The position numbers and the translations under genes are program-made. A DNA stretch of 16,019 nucleotides. Origin: Verrucomicrobiota bacterium. Lineage in GTDB: Bacteria; Verrucomicrobiota; Verrucomicrobiae; Limisphaerales; UBA11358. Of this stretch, positions 5,877 through 11,339 are shown piece by piece. The stretch spans positions 1-16,019 of the forward strand of contig JACZKP010000091.1 of assembly GCA_014860005.1 (NCBI GenBank), read 5' to 3'. Numbering within the stretch: the stretch's first letter is position 1; every line of letters begins with the position of its first letter. The notes below the pieces were generated by a model. The model was not told the origin of the DNA, searched no databases, and saw only the letters and a list, made by a program, of their open reading frames with translations.

Positions 5877-5904
5877 GCGGGCGGAAGCTTTCGCCTCCGC
5901 CCGC
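5877..5904 (-). promoter_or_regulatory. Intercistronic hairpin after the ClpP-like gene
   Basis: A 9-bp stem GCGGGCGGA/TCCGCCCGC with a loop containing GCGAAAGC on the minus strand. A close relative lies at 6650-6677. No U-run follows, so a processing or stability role is likelier than termination. Confidence 0.6.
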
Positions 5905-5935
5905 GTTGTTTGCCTCTTGGCGTCATTGAACGGAG

Positions 5936-6592
5936 CTATTTCCTTAACTGGCGTGCGCGAGGTCTCTCACGCCGCTGAACGCGACGCTGATTGGCTGCAT
6001 TCATCGAGCTTTCGGCTGGCTCAGGACTTTTCGAGAACACGGTGGCCAGGAAATTGTCCACCTTTTCGTTCTCGATCAGGCCGAATTGCCGGAGCACCGG
6101 CACGCCGATGAGTCGTCCGGCCATTTCCTTGACTGGCAGGAACTCATTGATGATGTCCAGCACTCGCGCGTAATCGCCTTCGTCGGGATCAATTTCGGAA
6201 TACGAATCCCGATACTTCGGTTCGTCTTCGTTCCCAACTCCATTCGCGGACACTTCATCGTCTTTCGACAAAGTGGTCCGGCGGAAATAGAGCCGCGCAT
6301 CCTCGCGAATCGTCCGGCGATCGCCCAGCAACCAGAGCAGCACCGAGCCGCCTTGCAGACTGGAACGCGCGTGTGTGACAATCCATGTCCTGGCCGAACG
6401 CTCTATCAATGCTGCGCGGAATCGCAGCGCCGCGTCCGCCGGGATTTCGCCCGCGCCAACAATTTCGATTTGAAGCTCCTTGGGTTTCTTCGCGAGCGCC
6501 CGCTCAAATTCTGCGAGGCGCTCGACGTAGTTTCCCCAGGACCGGACCTCCACCGTGAATCGGCGGCGGCCTTGCCTTGGTCGTTTTTTCAT
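5936..6592 (-). CDS. ClpP/crotonase-fold-like protein next to slipin
   Basis: A 218-aa protein. Residues about 40-105 (ATG numbering) show the rhythm of a ClpP-type fold: LQIEIVGAGEIP, a helix, TWIVTHARS, then SLQGGSVLLWLLGDRRTI and ARLYFRR. The serine before LQGG sits where ClpP has its nucleophile (ASMGA), but the position of the catalytic His is occupied by Arg (LYFRR), so activity is doubtful. The tail is acidic, then strongly basic (QRRVQRRERPRARQLRK). Slipin genes are classically paired with NfeD proteins carrying a ClpP-class protease domain. This one lacks NfeD membrane helices, so it may be a soluble relative. The fold is inferred by eye. The frame also has TTG at 6604, but ATG 6592 is preferred. 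Confidence 0.72.
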   Translation of the reverse strand: MKKRPRQGRRRFTVEVRSWGNYVERLAEFERALAKKPKELQIEIVGAGEIPADAALRFRAALIERSARTWIVTHARSSLQGGSVLLWLLGDRRTIREDARLYFRRTTLSKDDEVSANGVGNEDEPKYRDSYSEIDPDEGDYARVLDIINEFLPVKEMAGRLIGVPVLRQFGLIENEKVDNFLATVFSKSPEPAESSMNAANQRRVQRRERPRARQLRK

Positions 6593-6649
6593 AACTGTTT
6601 TCAAGAATTGGTTTCATGTTCTTATTGGTTTGAATAATCGGTTGAAAGT

Positions 6650-6677
6650 GCGGGCAGAAACTTTCGTCTCCGCCCGC
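6650..6677 (-). promoter_or_regulatory. Intercistronic hairpin after slipin
   Basis: Stem GCGGGCaGA/TCcGCCCGC with one mismatch and the loop ACGAAAGT region, starting 5 nt beyond the slipin stop. It is a near copy of the hairpin at 5877-5904, so the same element follows two successive genes. Confidence 0.58.
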
Positions 6678-6682
6678 GTTGT

Positions 6683-7483
6683 CTAACTTGCTCCGTCCTC
6701 AGGCTTCTGTTCAGCCGAAGCGGTCTTGCCGTTCTTCAACGGCACGAAGCCCGGCACGCCGAGCACGAGCGTGTTGCCCGCATTCTGTGCAGCCGAGAGC
6801 GACTGCATCAAACGCAGGTTCATCAGGGCCGGGTTGCCTTCGAGCACACGAGCCGCATTCGCGAGATTACGCAGCGATGCGCTTTCGCCGCGGGCGCGTT
6901 CGAGTGCGGCCTGACCTTCCTGCTTCGCCTTCAGCACGTCGCTGAACGCGCGCTTCAGATCAGCCGGGAACATCACGTCCTTCACCTCGACGGCGAGGAC
7001 GTTGATGCCGATCTTCGCGGCTTCCGGTTGCACGCGCGCCAGCAGTTGCGCGCCGATTTCGAGCCGCTGATTGAGCAGCGCCTCCACGGCAACTCCACTC
7101 ACGACCGCGCGGAGCGCGATCTGAGTGGCGTTGTAGAGGTCGCCCTGCCAGTTCTGCGTTTCGTGGGCAGCCTTCGCCGGATCCGTCACCTGGTAAGTGA
7201 CAAGCAGGCTTAGCTTCAGGCCGACGTTGTCAGCCGTGAGCACGTCCTGACCCGCCACGAGCAGCGACGCCTTGCGCACGTCCTGAGCGTCGAGCGTGAA
7301 GTGGCGACCCCAGCGGATGTGTCGGCCAGCGTTGAGGACTTCGATGAACTTGCCCTTGTGGTAGAGCAAGCCGGCGTATCCTTGCGGCACCAGAAAAGCC
7401 CGGCGCAGATCCTTGAGGAACGCATACCCAAAGATGAGCGCGAAGATGGCGACGCCGATCATGAACAGGATTTCGTATTTCAT
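6683..7483 (-). CDS. Slipin, SPFH/band-7 membrane protein
   Basis: 266 aa. One N-terminal membrane helix (about residues 5-23), then an SPFH/band-7 domain (about 28-200): FLVPQGYAGLLYHKG, DVLTADNVGLKLSLLVTYQV, and INVLAVEVKDVMFP are typical of the slipin/stomatin branch. The helical stretch 180-215 (KAKQEGQAALERARGESASLRNLANA) is the usual oligomerisation coil. Slipins form membrane-bound rings or cages. Slipin genes occur in rtcB-type RNA-repair operons, which fits this locus. Start ATG 7483 has a clear AGGAG, and the bases AGGAGAACTCCT form a palindrome over the ribosome binding site. A ClpP-like protein follows, as NfeD does for other slipins. Confidence 0.93.
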   Translation of the reverse strand: MKYEILFMIGVAIFALIFGYAFLKDLRRAFLVPQGYAGLLYHKGKFIEVLNAGRHIRWGRHFTLDAQDVRKASLLVAGQDVLTADNVGLKLSLLVTYQVTDPAKAAHETQNWQGDLYNATQIALRAVVSGVAVEALLNQRLEIGAQLLARVQPEAAKIGINVLAVEVKDVMFPADLKRAFSDVLKAKQEGQAALERARGESASLRNLANAARVLEGNPALMNLRLMQSLSAAQNAGNTLVLGVPGFVPLKNGKTASAEQKPEDGAS

Positions 7484-7574
7484 AGGAGTTCTCCTTTCTG
7501 AGTAGTAGCGGTGAACTATGACCGCCGAATTTGCCAGGCCATGCGTCGCTCACAGAGCGCCGCGTAAAAGTGAA

Positions 7575-7680
7575 GGTCCGGAACAGAAGACCACCGTCGA
7601 GCAGCGGGAGAATGCAACAGAGCATTCTCGCAGAGCCGCTTTCGGGCTGCGCTCGCGCGCCAGCCTCACTGCTCCGGACC
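7575..7680 (-). ncRNA. Structured RNA between tRNA-like unit 25 and slipin
   Basis: On the minus strand an 8-bp closing stem (GGTCCGGA/TCCGGACC) joins the two ends of a 106-nt segment. Inside lie a hairpin GGCT-GCGC-GCGA-GCGC-AGCC with a GNRA loop, and an 8-bp hairpin GAGAATGC/GCATTCTC at 7608-7629. It has no ORF with a ribosome site. It sits directly 3' of unit 25 and 91 nt before the slipin start. It could be a free RNA cut from the transcript or a 5' regulatory structure. I recognise no family. Confidence 0.55.
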
Positions 7681-7752
7681 GTGTATGGGATTCGAACCCA
7701 TGGTTGCCATTGGAGCGATTTACAGTCGCGGTTTGAATCCACCCATGCGCAG
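7678..7752 (-). tRNA. tRNA-like unit 25, anticodon GTA (Tyr), aberrant
   Basis: T arm ATGGG/CCCAT with the canonical loop TTCGAAT, anticodon stem GCGA/TCGC with loop CTGTAAA, D stem GGT/ACC. No acceptor stem can be formed with the flanking bases, and no CCA follows. The 3' side runs straight into the structured RNA at 7575-7680. It may be a decayed tRNA or the tRNA-shaped module of a larger RNA. Confidence 0.5.
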
Positions 7753-7805
7753 AATCGCTCCGACAAATTGTCGGAGGGCTGCTGGTTTGATCCAAATTCT
7801 GAAAA

Positions 7806-7881
7806 TGGTCAGGGCGACGGGATTCGCACCCGCACAGTCCGCGTCACAGGCGGAGATGCTAACTGTTACATCACGACCCTG
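7806..7881 (-). tRNA. tRNA-like unit 26, anticodon GTG (His)
   Basis: 76 nt. Acceptor CAGGGTC/CGCCCTG with a C-C mismatch at pair 7, A73 and no G at -1, so both usual His identity marks (G-1, C73) are missing. Anticodon stem TCCGC/GCGGA, loop CTGTGAC. T stem GCGGG/CCCGT, loop TGCGAAT (G55). D loop TAACAGTTAG. CCA encoded. Confidence 0.83.
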
Positions 7882-7888
7882 ATGAAAC

Positions 7889-7965
7889 TGGAGCCCCTGG
7901 TCGGACTCGCACCGACGAATACGGGTTTACGAAACCCGCCCTGTTGCTGCTGAAGGCACAGGGGC
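7889..7965 (-). tRNA. tRNA-like unit 27, anticodon CGT (Thr)
   Basis: 77 nt. Acceptor GCCCCTG/CAGGGGC, U73 as in units 6 and 8, CCA. Anticodon stem CGGGT/ACCCG, loop TTCGTAA. T stem GTCGG/CCGAC, loop TGCGAGT (G55). D loop CAGCAGCAAC. Confidence 0.85.
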
Positions 7966-7972
7966 TTGAAAC

Positions 7973-8050
7973 TGGTGCTCTCACGTGGATTTGCGCCACG
8001 AACCTCCGGCTTCGCAAACCGGCGTGCAGAACTAATTACACCTTGAGAGC
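7973..8050 (-). tRNA. tRNA-like unit 28, anticodon GCG (Arg)
   Basis: 78 nt. Acceptor GCTCTCA/TGAGAGC, A73, CCA. Anticodon stem CCGGT/GCCGG, loop TTGCGAA. Bacteria normally read this box with ACG (inosine), so GCG is unusual. T stem CGTGG/CCACG, loop CGCAAAT (G55). D loop AATTAGTTCT. Confidence 0.85.
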
Positions 8051-8054
8051 AAAC

Positions 8055-8132
8055 TGGCATCCGTGATCGGACTCGCACCGATTAGGCCCGGCTTGAAAGA
8101 CCGGCTGCTCGAGCTGCTTTGCATTCACGGAC
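8055..8132 (-). tRNA. tRNA-like unit 29, anticodon TTC (Glu)
   Basis: 78 nt. Acceptor GTCCGTG/CACGGAT with terminal G-U, G73 as in Glu, CCA. Anticodon stem CCGGT/GCCGG, loop CTTTCAA. T stem ATCGG/CCGAT, loop TGCGAGT (G55). D stem TGC/GCA with the long loop AAAGCAGCTCGA. Confidence 0.84.
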
Positions 8133-8160
8133 TGAAAATTGTTGCCGCAGAGGATGAGAA

Positions 8161-8215
8161 CACGGAGTCGCTGCTCGCGGGCAGACGTTAACTCGGTGGA
8201 CTCAGCTCCTCCGTG
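8161..8215 (-). promoter_or_regulatory. Stem-loop between rtcB and unit 29
   Basis: A 7-bp closing stem CACGGAG/CTCCGTG encloses about 40 nt, with an inner hairpin CTGC/GCAG. It starts 14 nt past the rtcB stop. It lacks a U-run, so it may be a spacer structure guiding processing between mRNA and tRNA-like block. Confidence 0.4.
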
Positions 8216-8229
8216 GCGATGTGGACACG

Positions 8230-9348
8230 CTAGCGGCGATGCTTGCGTGTCTTGTAGGTGAGGAGTGGTCGGAACGCCGCGATGACGGACACGAGTCCGG
8301 CATCAACGAGGTCTTGAACCACTGCCTCAATGTTCTTGTAGGCGGCTGGTGCTTCCTCGTAGAGCAGGTCGCGATCTTCGCAGACCACACGGCCGCCGAG
8401 GCCGGTCTGGGTGAGTTCAGCAACGCTGAAGCGTTCGCGCATGCGGAGGCGAGCATCGCTGCGCGCCCACTTGCGACCCGCACCGTGCGCGAGCGACCAA
8501 GCGTGGCTTTCGCCATCACCAATCGGCTTCACGAGAAAGCTCAACGAGCCGCGTGAACCGGGGATGACAACGAAGTCACTGTCCGCAGCCACTGCACCTT
8601 TGCGGTGAAGCCAAACAGTTTCCTGGCGGGTGATACTGTTGTGGCAACCGTCCCAGAGACATTCCGCTTGTGCACCGAGCGTCGCAACGAAGCGACGCGC
8701 GATGAGTTCGCGATTTGCCTTGGCCCAACGGACGGCGAAGTCGTGGCCACGGAGATACTCCTCCGCAGCAAACGAGTCTGCCTCCACGTCTTCACCGAAG
8801 TGTTCATTCACATGAGCGCGCAGGATGGATTCACCCAATCCACGCGAGCCGCTATGAACGAGCACGACGAGCTGCTGCTTGCCGAGGTCGAGTTTCTTGA
8901 ACTCATCGGCATCGAGAACCTTCTCGACCACCTGCAACTCGGCGAAGTGATTGCCACCACCAATCGTGCCGAGCGCCGAATCGAACTCCGTGGTTTCGAG
9001 ATCGTGTTCAGCGAGGAAGTCACTGACGAACTGATCCCACGGGTGTTCGAGGTTGAATTGCAATTTGGCCCAGCGGTCGAGCTTCACATCACGGCGAACG
9101 AGGTCCGTCTTGAACAACGCCATGCCGCAACCGATATCGCCACCGATGAGGTGCGGATAGATCACGCCCTCGGTTACGAATGCCGCACCGACGGGTGAGC
9201 CTTTGCCCGGATGCAAATCCGGGAAGCCCACGGCGTGACGGACGCCATCAAGCTTCGCCGTGGCATAGAGTTGGCGCACCGCTTCGCCTTCGATCCAGCT
9301 TTGGGCCGAGGCGAAAAGGCGCACCTGAGTTTCAGTCAAGGTGTTCAT
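8230..9348 (-). CDS. rtcB: RtcB-family RNA ligase
   Basis: 372 aa. RtcB joins 2',3'-cyclic phosphate or 3'-phosphate RNA ends to 5'-OH ends through a GMP-His intermediate with manganese and GTP, sealing cleaved tRNAs and other RNAs. The full active site can be read: metal ligands D71 and C74 (GGDIGCGM), N133-H134 (GGGNHFAE), H165 (LVHSGSRGLG), H236 (CHNSI), and the guanylylated His at H288 (AHGAGR). RKGA (249-252) and PGSRG (263-267) complete the GTP site. At 372 residues it is somewhat shorter than the roughly 400-residue housekeeping form and may belong to an accessory RtcB branch. Start ATG 9348 has AAAGGAAAC upstream. It is flanked on both sides by tRNA-like units, its most obvious candidate substrates. 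Confidence 0.96.
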   Translation of the reverse strand: MNTLTETQVRLFASAQSWIEGEAVRQLYATAKLDGVRHAVGFPDLHPGKGSPVGAAFVTEGVIYPHLIGGDIGCGMALFKTDLVRRDVKLDRWAKLQFNLEHPWDQFVSDFLAEHDLETTEFDSALGTIGGGNHFAELQVVEKVLDADEFKKLDLGKQQLVVLVHSGSRGLGESILRAHVNEHFGEDVEADSFAAEEYLRGHDFAVRWAKANRELIARRFVATLGAQAECLWDGCHNSITRQETVWLHRKGAVAADSDFVVIPGSRGSLSFLVKPIGDGESHAWSLAHGAGRKWARSDARLRMRERFSVAELTQTGLGGRVVCEDRDLLYEEAPAAYKNIEAVVQDLVDAGLVSVIAAFRPLLTYKTRKHRR

Positions 9349-9361
9349 GTTTCCTTTTGTG

Positions 9362-9375
9362 CCCGCTCAAGCGGG
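9362..9375 (-). promoter_or_regulatory. Hairpin upstream of rtcB
   Basis: A small hairpin CCCGC-TTGA-GCGGG lies between the CCA of unit 30 and the rtcB ribosome site, 13 nt before the start codon. It may mark the tRNA-mRNA boundary or tune rtcB translation. Confidence 0.4.
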
Positions 9376-9386
9376 ATTGATGTGAG

Positions 9387-9461
9387 TGGTCCCCGAGGTT
9401 GGTATTGCACCAACGTCTCCTCCTCTTCAGGGAGGCGCTAATCTGCCTCAGCTACTCGGGG
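9387..9461 (-). tRNA. tRNA-like unit 30, anticodon GAA (Phe)
   Basis: 75 nt. Acceptor CCCCGAG/CTCGGGG, A73, CCA. Anticodon stem CCTCC/GGAGG, loop CTGAAGA. T stem GTTGG/CCAAC, loop TGCAATA (G55). D stem GCT/AGC, loop GAGGCAGATT. It is the last unit before rtcB. Confidence 0.86.
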
Positions 9462-9482
9462 CGAAATTCGCCTTCCGTAGAT

Positions 9483-9556
9483 TGGTTGTCCCGCGCGGTA
9501 ACGCGCCGCGGTCTTCCGGTTATCAGCCGGATGCTCTGCTATTGAGCTACAGGACA
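9483..9556 (-). tRNA. tRNA-like unit 31, anticodon GAT (Ile)
   Basis: 74 nt. Acceptor TGTCCTG/CGGGACA, A73, CCA. Anticodon stem TCCGG/CCGGA, loop CTGATAA. T stem CGCGG/CCGCG, loop CGCGTTA (G55, C56). D stem GCTC/GAGC, loop AATAGCA. It starts 49 nt after the 276-aa gene. Confidence 0.87.
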
Positions 9557-9605
9557 GAGAAAGTGAATCGCGAGACGCTCCTTCGAACGCCTCGCGATGA
9601 TTTGT

Positions 9606-10436
9606 TTAGTCCAGGAACGCCACGAGAGCCATCGTGCGGCTCTGGGTCTCGGTGTTCATGATGACCCGATGCCAGAACGGCAGTGTGATGGTGGCGTGGT
9701 CGCTGTGCCGCACCGTGCCGCGCGCATAAACGCCCGGGTTGCGGCGCATCACCTGCCAGCCCCAACGAGCCGCGTCCGGATTGCGGCGCAGGATCGAGCG
9801 ATACTCGTCCGGCGTGACACCATTCGGATGACGACGGCAAACGTGAACCGTTTCGCCGCCGCTGCGGAAGAGTTCTTCCACGAGATGCGGCTTGCCCGCT
9901 CCCCGGCGGAGCGGTTCGTTGCAGAGGATGAGTTTTTCATCCACCACGAACGACGGTTCAGGCACGAAGAACCACTCACCCTGCCGGCGAAATGCGCGGT
10001 TCTTGCGTGCGTAACGTTTGCGGGACGAGACGTGATTGCGCGTGAGCGCCGCACGAACGTCCTGCGGCTGGAGCGCGTCCATGGCCTGACGGACGCTCGA
10101 CGCGCCACCCGGCACGGCAGCAACGAACCATTCGCGTTCGTCGTGGCCGCACAGGAAGCGATCGAGTTTCGCATCTGTGCCCACCTGGCGGACCGCGAGC
10201 AGCAAATGGCGCTGCTTTGGTTCGGCCTGTATGACGGCGACATCCAGCGATTCGCTCAGGTGCGTTGGCACGCGCAGTTCGAAGAACTGCCCGTTGCTGT
10301 CCCGGCGGAGGTCCATGGCGAAATCCTTGGGTTCAATCCAGGATCGATCGCCCTGACGCCAGCGCGACGCGATTTCACGCACCTTCAGGCGCGCACCCAT
10401 CGCGGCGAACTTGGACTCAATGTGATTCGCATTCAT
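9606..10436 (-). CDS. Conserved-looking 276-aa protein of unknown function, RtcB neighbour
   Basis: I cannot assign a family. The protein is soluble, without signal peptide or membrane helix. The N-terminal half has a strand-rich stretch FFELRVPTHLSESLDVAVIQ followed by REWFVAAVP (101-109) and a basic patch SSRKRYARKNRAFRRQGEWFF broken here only by reading (137-157). The C-terminal third has the most motif-like segments: KPHLVEELFRSGGETVHV (182-199), GVTPDEY (206-212), YARGTVRHSDHATI (237-250) and FWHRVIMNTE (254-263). H183, H244, H247 and H256 could form a metal or catalytic site. That is inference only. It lies between tRNA-like blocks and two positions before rtcB, so an RNA-related job is the best guess. 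Start ATG 10436 lacks a ribosome site and overlaps the 53-codon ORF by 20 nt, suggesting coupled translation. Confidence 0.85.
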   Translation of the reverse strand: MNANHIESKFAAMGARLKVREIASRWRQGDRSWIEPKDFAMDLRRDSNGQFFELRVPTHLSESLDVAVIQAEPKQRHLLLAVRQVGTDAKLDRFLCGHDEREWFVAAVPGGASSVRQAMDALQPQDVRAALTRNHVSSRKRYARKNRAFRRQGEWFFVPEPSFVVDEKLILCNEPLRRGAGKPHLVEELFRSGGETVHVCRRHPNGVTPDEYRSILRRNPDAARWGWQVMRRNPGVYARGTVRHSDHATITLPFWHRVIMNTETQSRTMALVAFLD

Positions 10437-10578
10437 AAGTTTTGATTTGTGGTTTCAAACCGAAGCGCACCGGGCGAAATGAGAACTTCAATTTCATCGG
10501 TCGAATTCGGATGACACGATTTGGTTTGTAGCTCTTGCGAAAGAGCAATTGGCTTTGATATCGGAGAACGGGCTTCAT
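10417..10578 (-). CDS. Small basic 53-aa ORF overlapping the next gene
   Basis: ATG 10578 follows a strong ribosome site (AAAGGAAG, about 5 nt away). The 53 residues are rich in Lys/Arg (MKPVLRYQSQLLFRKSY at the start, IRPMKLKFSFRPVRFGLKP in the middle), pI clearly basic. The stop lies 20 nt inside the 276-aa gene, which has no ribosome site of its own. This is the usual layout for translational coupling. It may be a leader peptide or a small RNA-binding protein. An inner hairpin GCTCTT/AAGAGC falls inside it. Confidence 0.55.
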   Translation of the reverse strand: MKPVLRYQSQLLFRKSYKPNRVIRIRPMKLKFSFRPVRFGLKPQIKTYECESH

Positions 10579-10608
10579 GGGACTTCCTTTCGTTAAGGGT
10601 TTTAAAAG

Positions 10609-10695
10609 TGGCGGATGGTGTAGGGATTGCACCCACGCAGCCCGGAGGCTCACTCGGTTTTCGGGACCGGGGCATTACTGCTCTGCCAACCATCC
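10609..10695 (-). tRNA. tRNA-like unit 32, anticodon CGA (Ser)
   Basis: 87 nt. Acceptor GGATGGT/ACCATCC, G73 as in Ser, CCA. Anticodon stem CGGT/ACCG, loop CCCGAAA with C33. Long variable arm with hairpin AGCC/GGCT, right for Ser. T stem GTGGG/CCTAC, loop TGCAATC (G55). D loop GAGCAGTAA. Confidence 0.84.
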
Positions 10696-10699
10696 GAAA

Positions 10700-10791
10700 C
10701 GGTCAGGGTGGTAGGAGTTGCACCTTGGTGGCAGTGCGCAAGCACCCTCCTCGTTCCGAACAAGGCCGTCTGCTGCTGACATTACACCCTG
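10700..10791 (-). tRNA. tRNA-like unit 33, anticodon CGG by geometry, long variable arm, CCG end
   Basis: 92 nt. Acceptor CAGGGTG/CACCCTG, A73, but the encoded end is CCG, not CCA. Anticodon stem CCTTG/CGAGG, loop TTCGGAA (CGG, Pro). The long variable arm (hairpin GTGC/GCAC) would suit Ser (GGA) better, while A73 suits Pro. The T stem has only three clear pairs, loop TGCAACT (G55). D stem GTC/GAC, loop AGCAGCA. Confidence 0.7.
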
Positions 10792-10795
10792 AAAT

Positions 10796-10870
10796 TGGCT
10801 GCCAGGGTTGGACTCGCACCAACACCGTGCGGTTTAACAAACCGTCGTGCTACTTTGACACCACCTGGCA
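10796..10870 (-). tRNA. tRNA-like unit 34, anticodon GTT (Asn)
   Basis: 75 nt. Acceptor TGCCAGG/CCTGGCA, G73 as in Asn, CCA. Anticodon stem CGGT/ACCG, loop TTGTTAA. T stem GTTGG/CCAAC, loop TGCGAGT (G55). D stem GTG/CAC, loop TCAAAGTAG. Confidence 0.87.
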
Positions 10871-10879
10871 ACAATTAAT

Positions 10880-10955
10880 TGGCGCTGCCGGCAGGATTCC
10901 CACCTGCATCGTTCCGCTTAGAAGGCGGATGCCTGATGTGTTCGACCACGGCAGC
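10880..10955 (-). tRNA. tRNA-like unit 35, anticodon TCT (Arg), C19-G56 variant
   Basis: 76 nt. Acceptor GCTGCCG/CGGCAGC, G73, CCA. Anticodon stem TCCGC/GCGGA, loop CTTCTAA. T stem GCAGG/CCTGC, loop TGGGAAT (G55, G56). The D loop GAACACATCA has the same length as GATTAGCTCA of unit 24 and carries A-C where that has A-G: a Watson-Crick compensation for G56. Confidence 0.87.
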
Positions 10956-10965
10956 AAATTGAAGT

Positions 10966-11041
10966 TGGTCGGAACGGCAGGATTTTCACCTGCGACCTCG
11001 CGGGCCCAAGCCGCGCGCTCTAAAGACTGAGCTACGCTCCG
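10966..11041 (-). tRNA. tRNA-like unit 36, anticodon TGG (Pro), A56 variant
   Basis: 76 nt. Acceptor CGGAGCG/CGTTCCG with one G-U, A73, CCA. Anticodon stem CGCGG/CCGCG, loop CTTGGGC with G37. T stem GCAGG/CCTGC, loop TGAAAAT (G55, A56). The D loop AGTCTTTA, aligned with unit 13, puts T at 19 (U19-A56) but T also at 18. Confidence 0.85.
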
Positions 11042-11048
11042 ATGAAAA

Positions 11049-11124
11049 TGGCGGATCCGAAGGGAGTCGCACCCTCAACCCTCCCGCAGACAACGGGGCG
11101 CTCTGCTGATTGAGCTACGGATCC
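11049..11124 (-). tRNA. tRNA-like unit 37, anticodon GTC (Asp)
   Basis: 76 nt. Acceptor GGATCCG/CGGATCC, G73 as in Asp, CCA. Anticodon stem CCCG/CGGG, loop TTGTCTG (unusual T37). T stem GAGGG/CCCTT, loop TGCGACT (G55). D stem GCTC/GAGC, loop AATCAGCA. Confidence 0.85.
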
Positions 11125-11139
11125 ACAGATGCCTGCCAT

Positions 11140-11238
11140 CCGTAGCACTGAGCCGGATTCACAGGCGCCCTCCTTCGCGCAGACGCTACGGAGGGCATCC
11201 TTCGCTCCGACCCGACCATCGTCGGCCCAGAGCGAAGG
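11140..11238 (-). promoter_or_regulatory. Nested hairpin region between units 37 and 38
   Basis: This is the only long gap inside the 11-unit block. On the minus strand CCTTCGCTC (11230-11238) pairs with GAGCGAAGG (11199-11207) around an inner CCGAC-GATG-GTCGG hairpin. Next, GCCCTCC/GGAGGGC (11167-11173 with 11190-11196) competes with CCGTAGC/GCTACGG (11140-11146 with 11185-11191), because the two stems share bases. It may be a small palindromic repeat insert or a switch-like spacer. Confidence 0.5.
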
Positions 11239-11239
11239 C

Positions 11240-11329
11240 TGGTGGGAAGTGCTGGTAACGCTCCAGTCGTCATCTTCCAGCGCTGTTTTGGGACGGCGGG
11301 TTTACAGACCGCGGGCTGGATCACTTCCC
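11240..11329 (-). tRNA. tRNA-like unit 38, anticodon GTA (Tyr), no clear D arm
   Basis: 90 nt. Acceptor GGGAAGT/ACTTCCC, A73, CCA. Anticodon stem GCGG/CCGC plus a mismatch, loop CTGTAAA. Long variable region (about 30 nt, closing stem CGTC/GACG), as expected for bacterial Tyr. T stem CTGG/CCAG, loop AGCGTTA (G55). The D region is too short for a normal stem. Confidence 0.78.
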
Positions 11330-11339
11330 ATATAGATAT

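Noticed and set aside
8605..9198. 197-codon plus-strand ORF inside rtcB
   Set aside because: It is antisense to a protein with every RtcB active-site motif.
9597..10445. 282-codon plus-strand ORF opposite the 276-aa gene
   Set aside because: It is the antisense shadow of a minus-strand gene that fits the operon, and it lacks a ribosome site and any recognisable domain.
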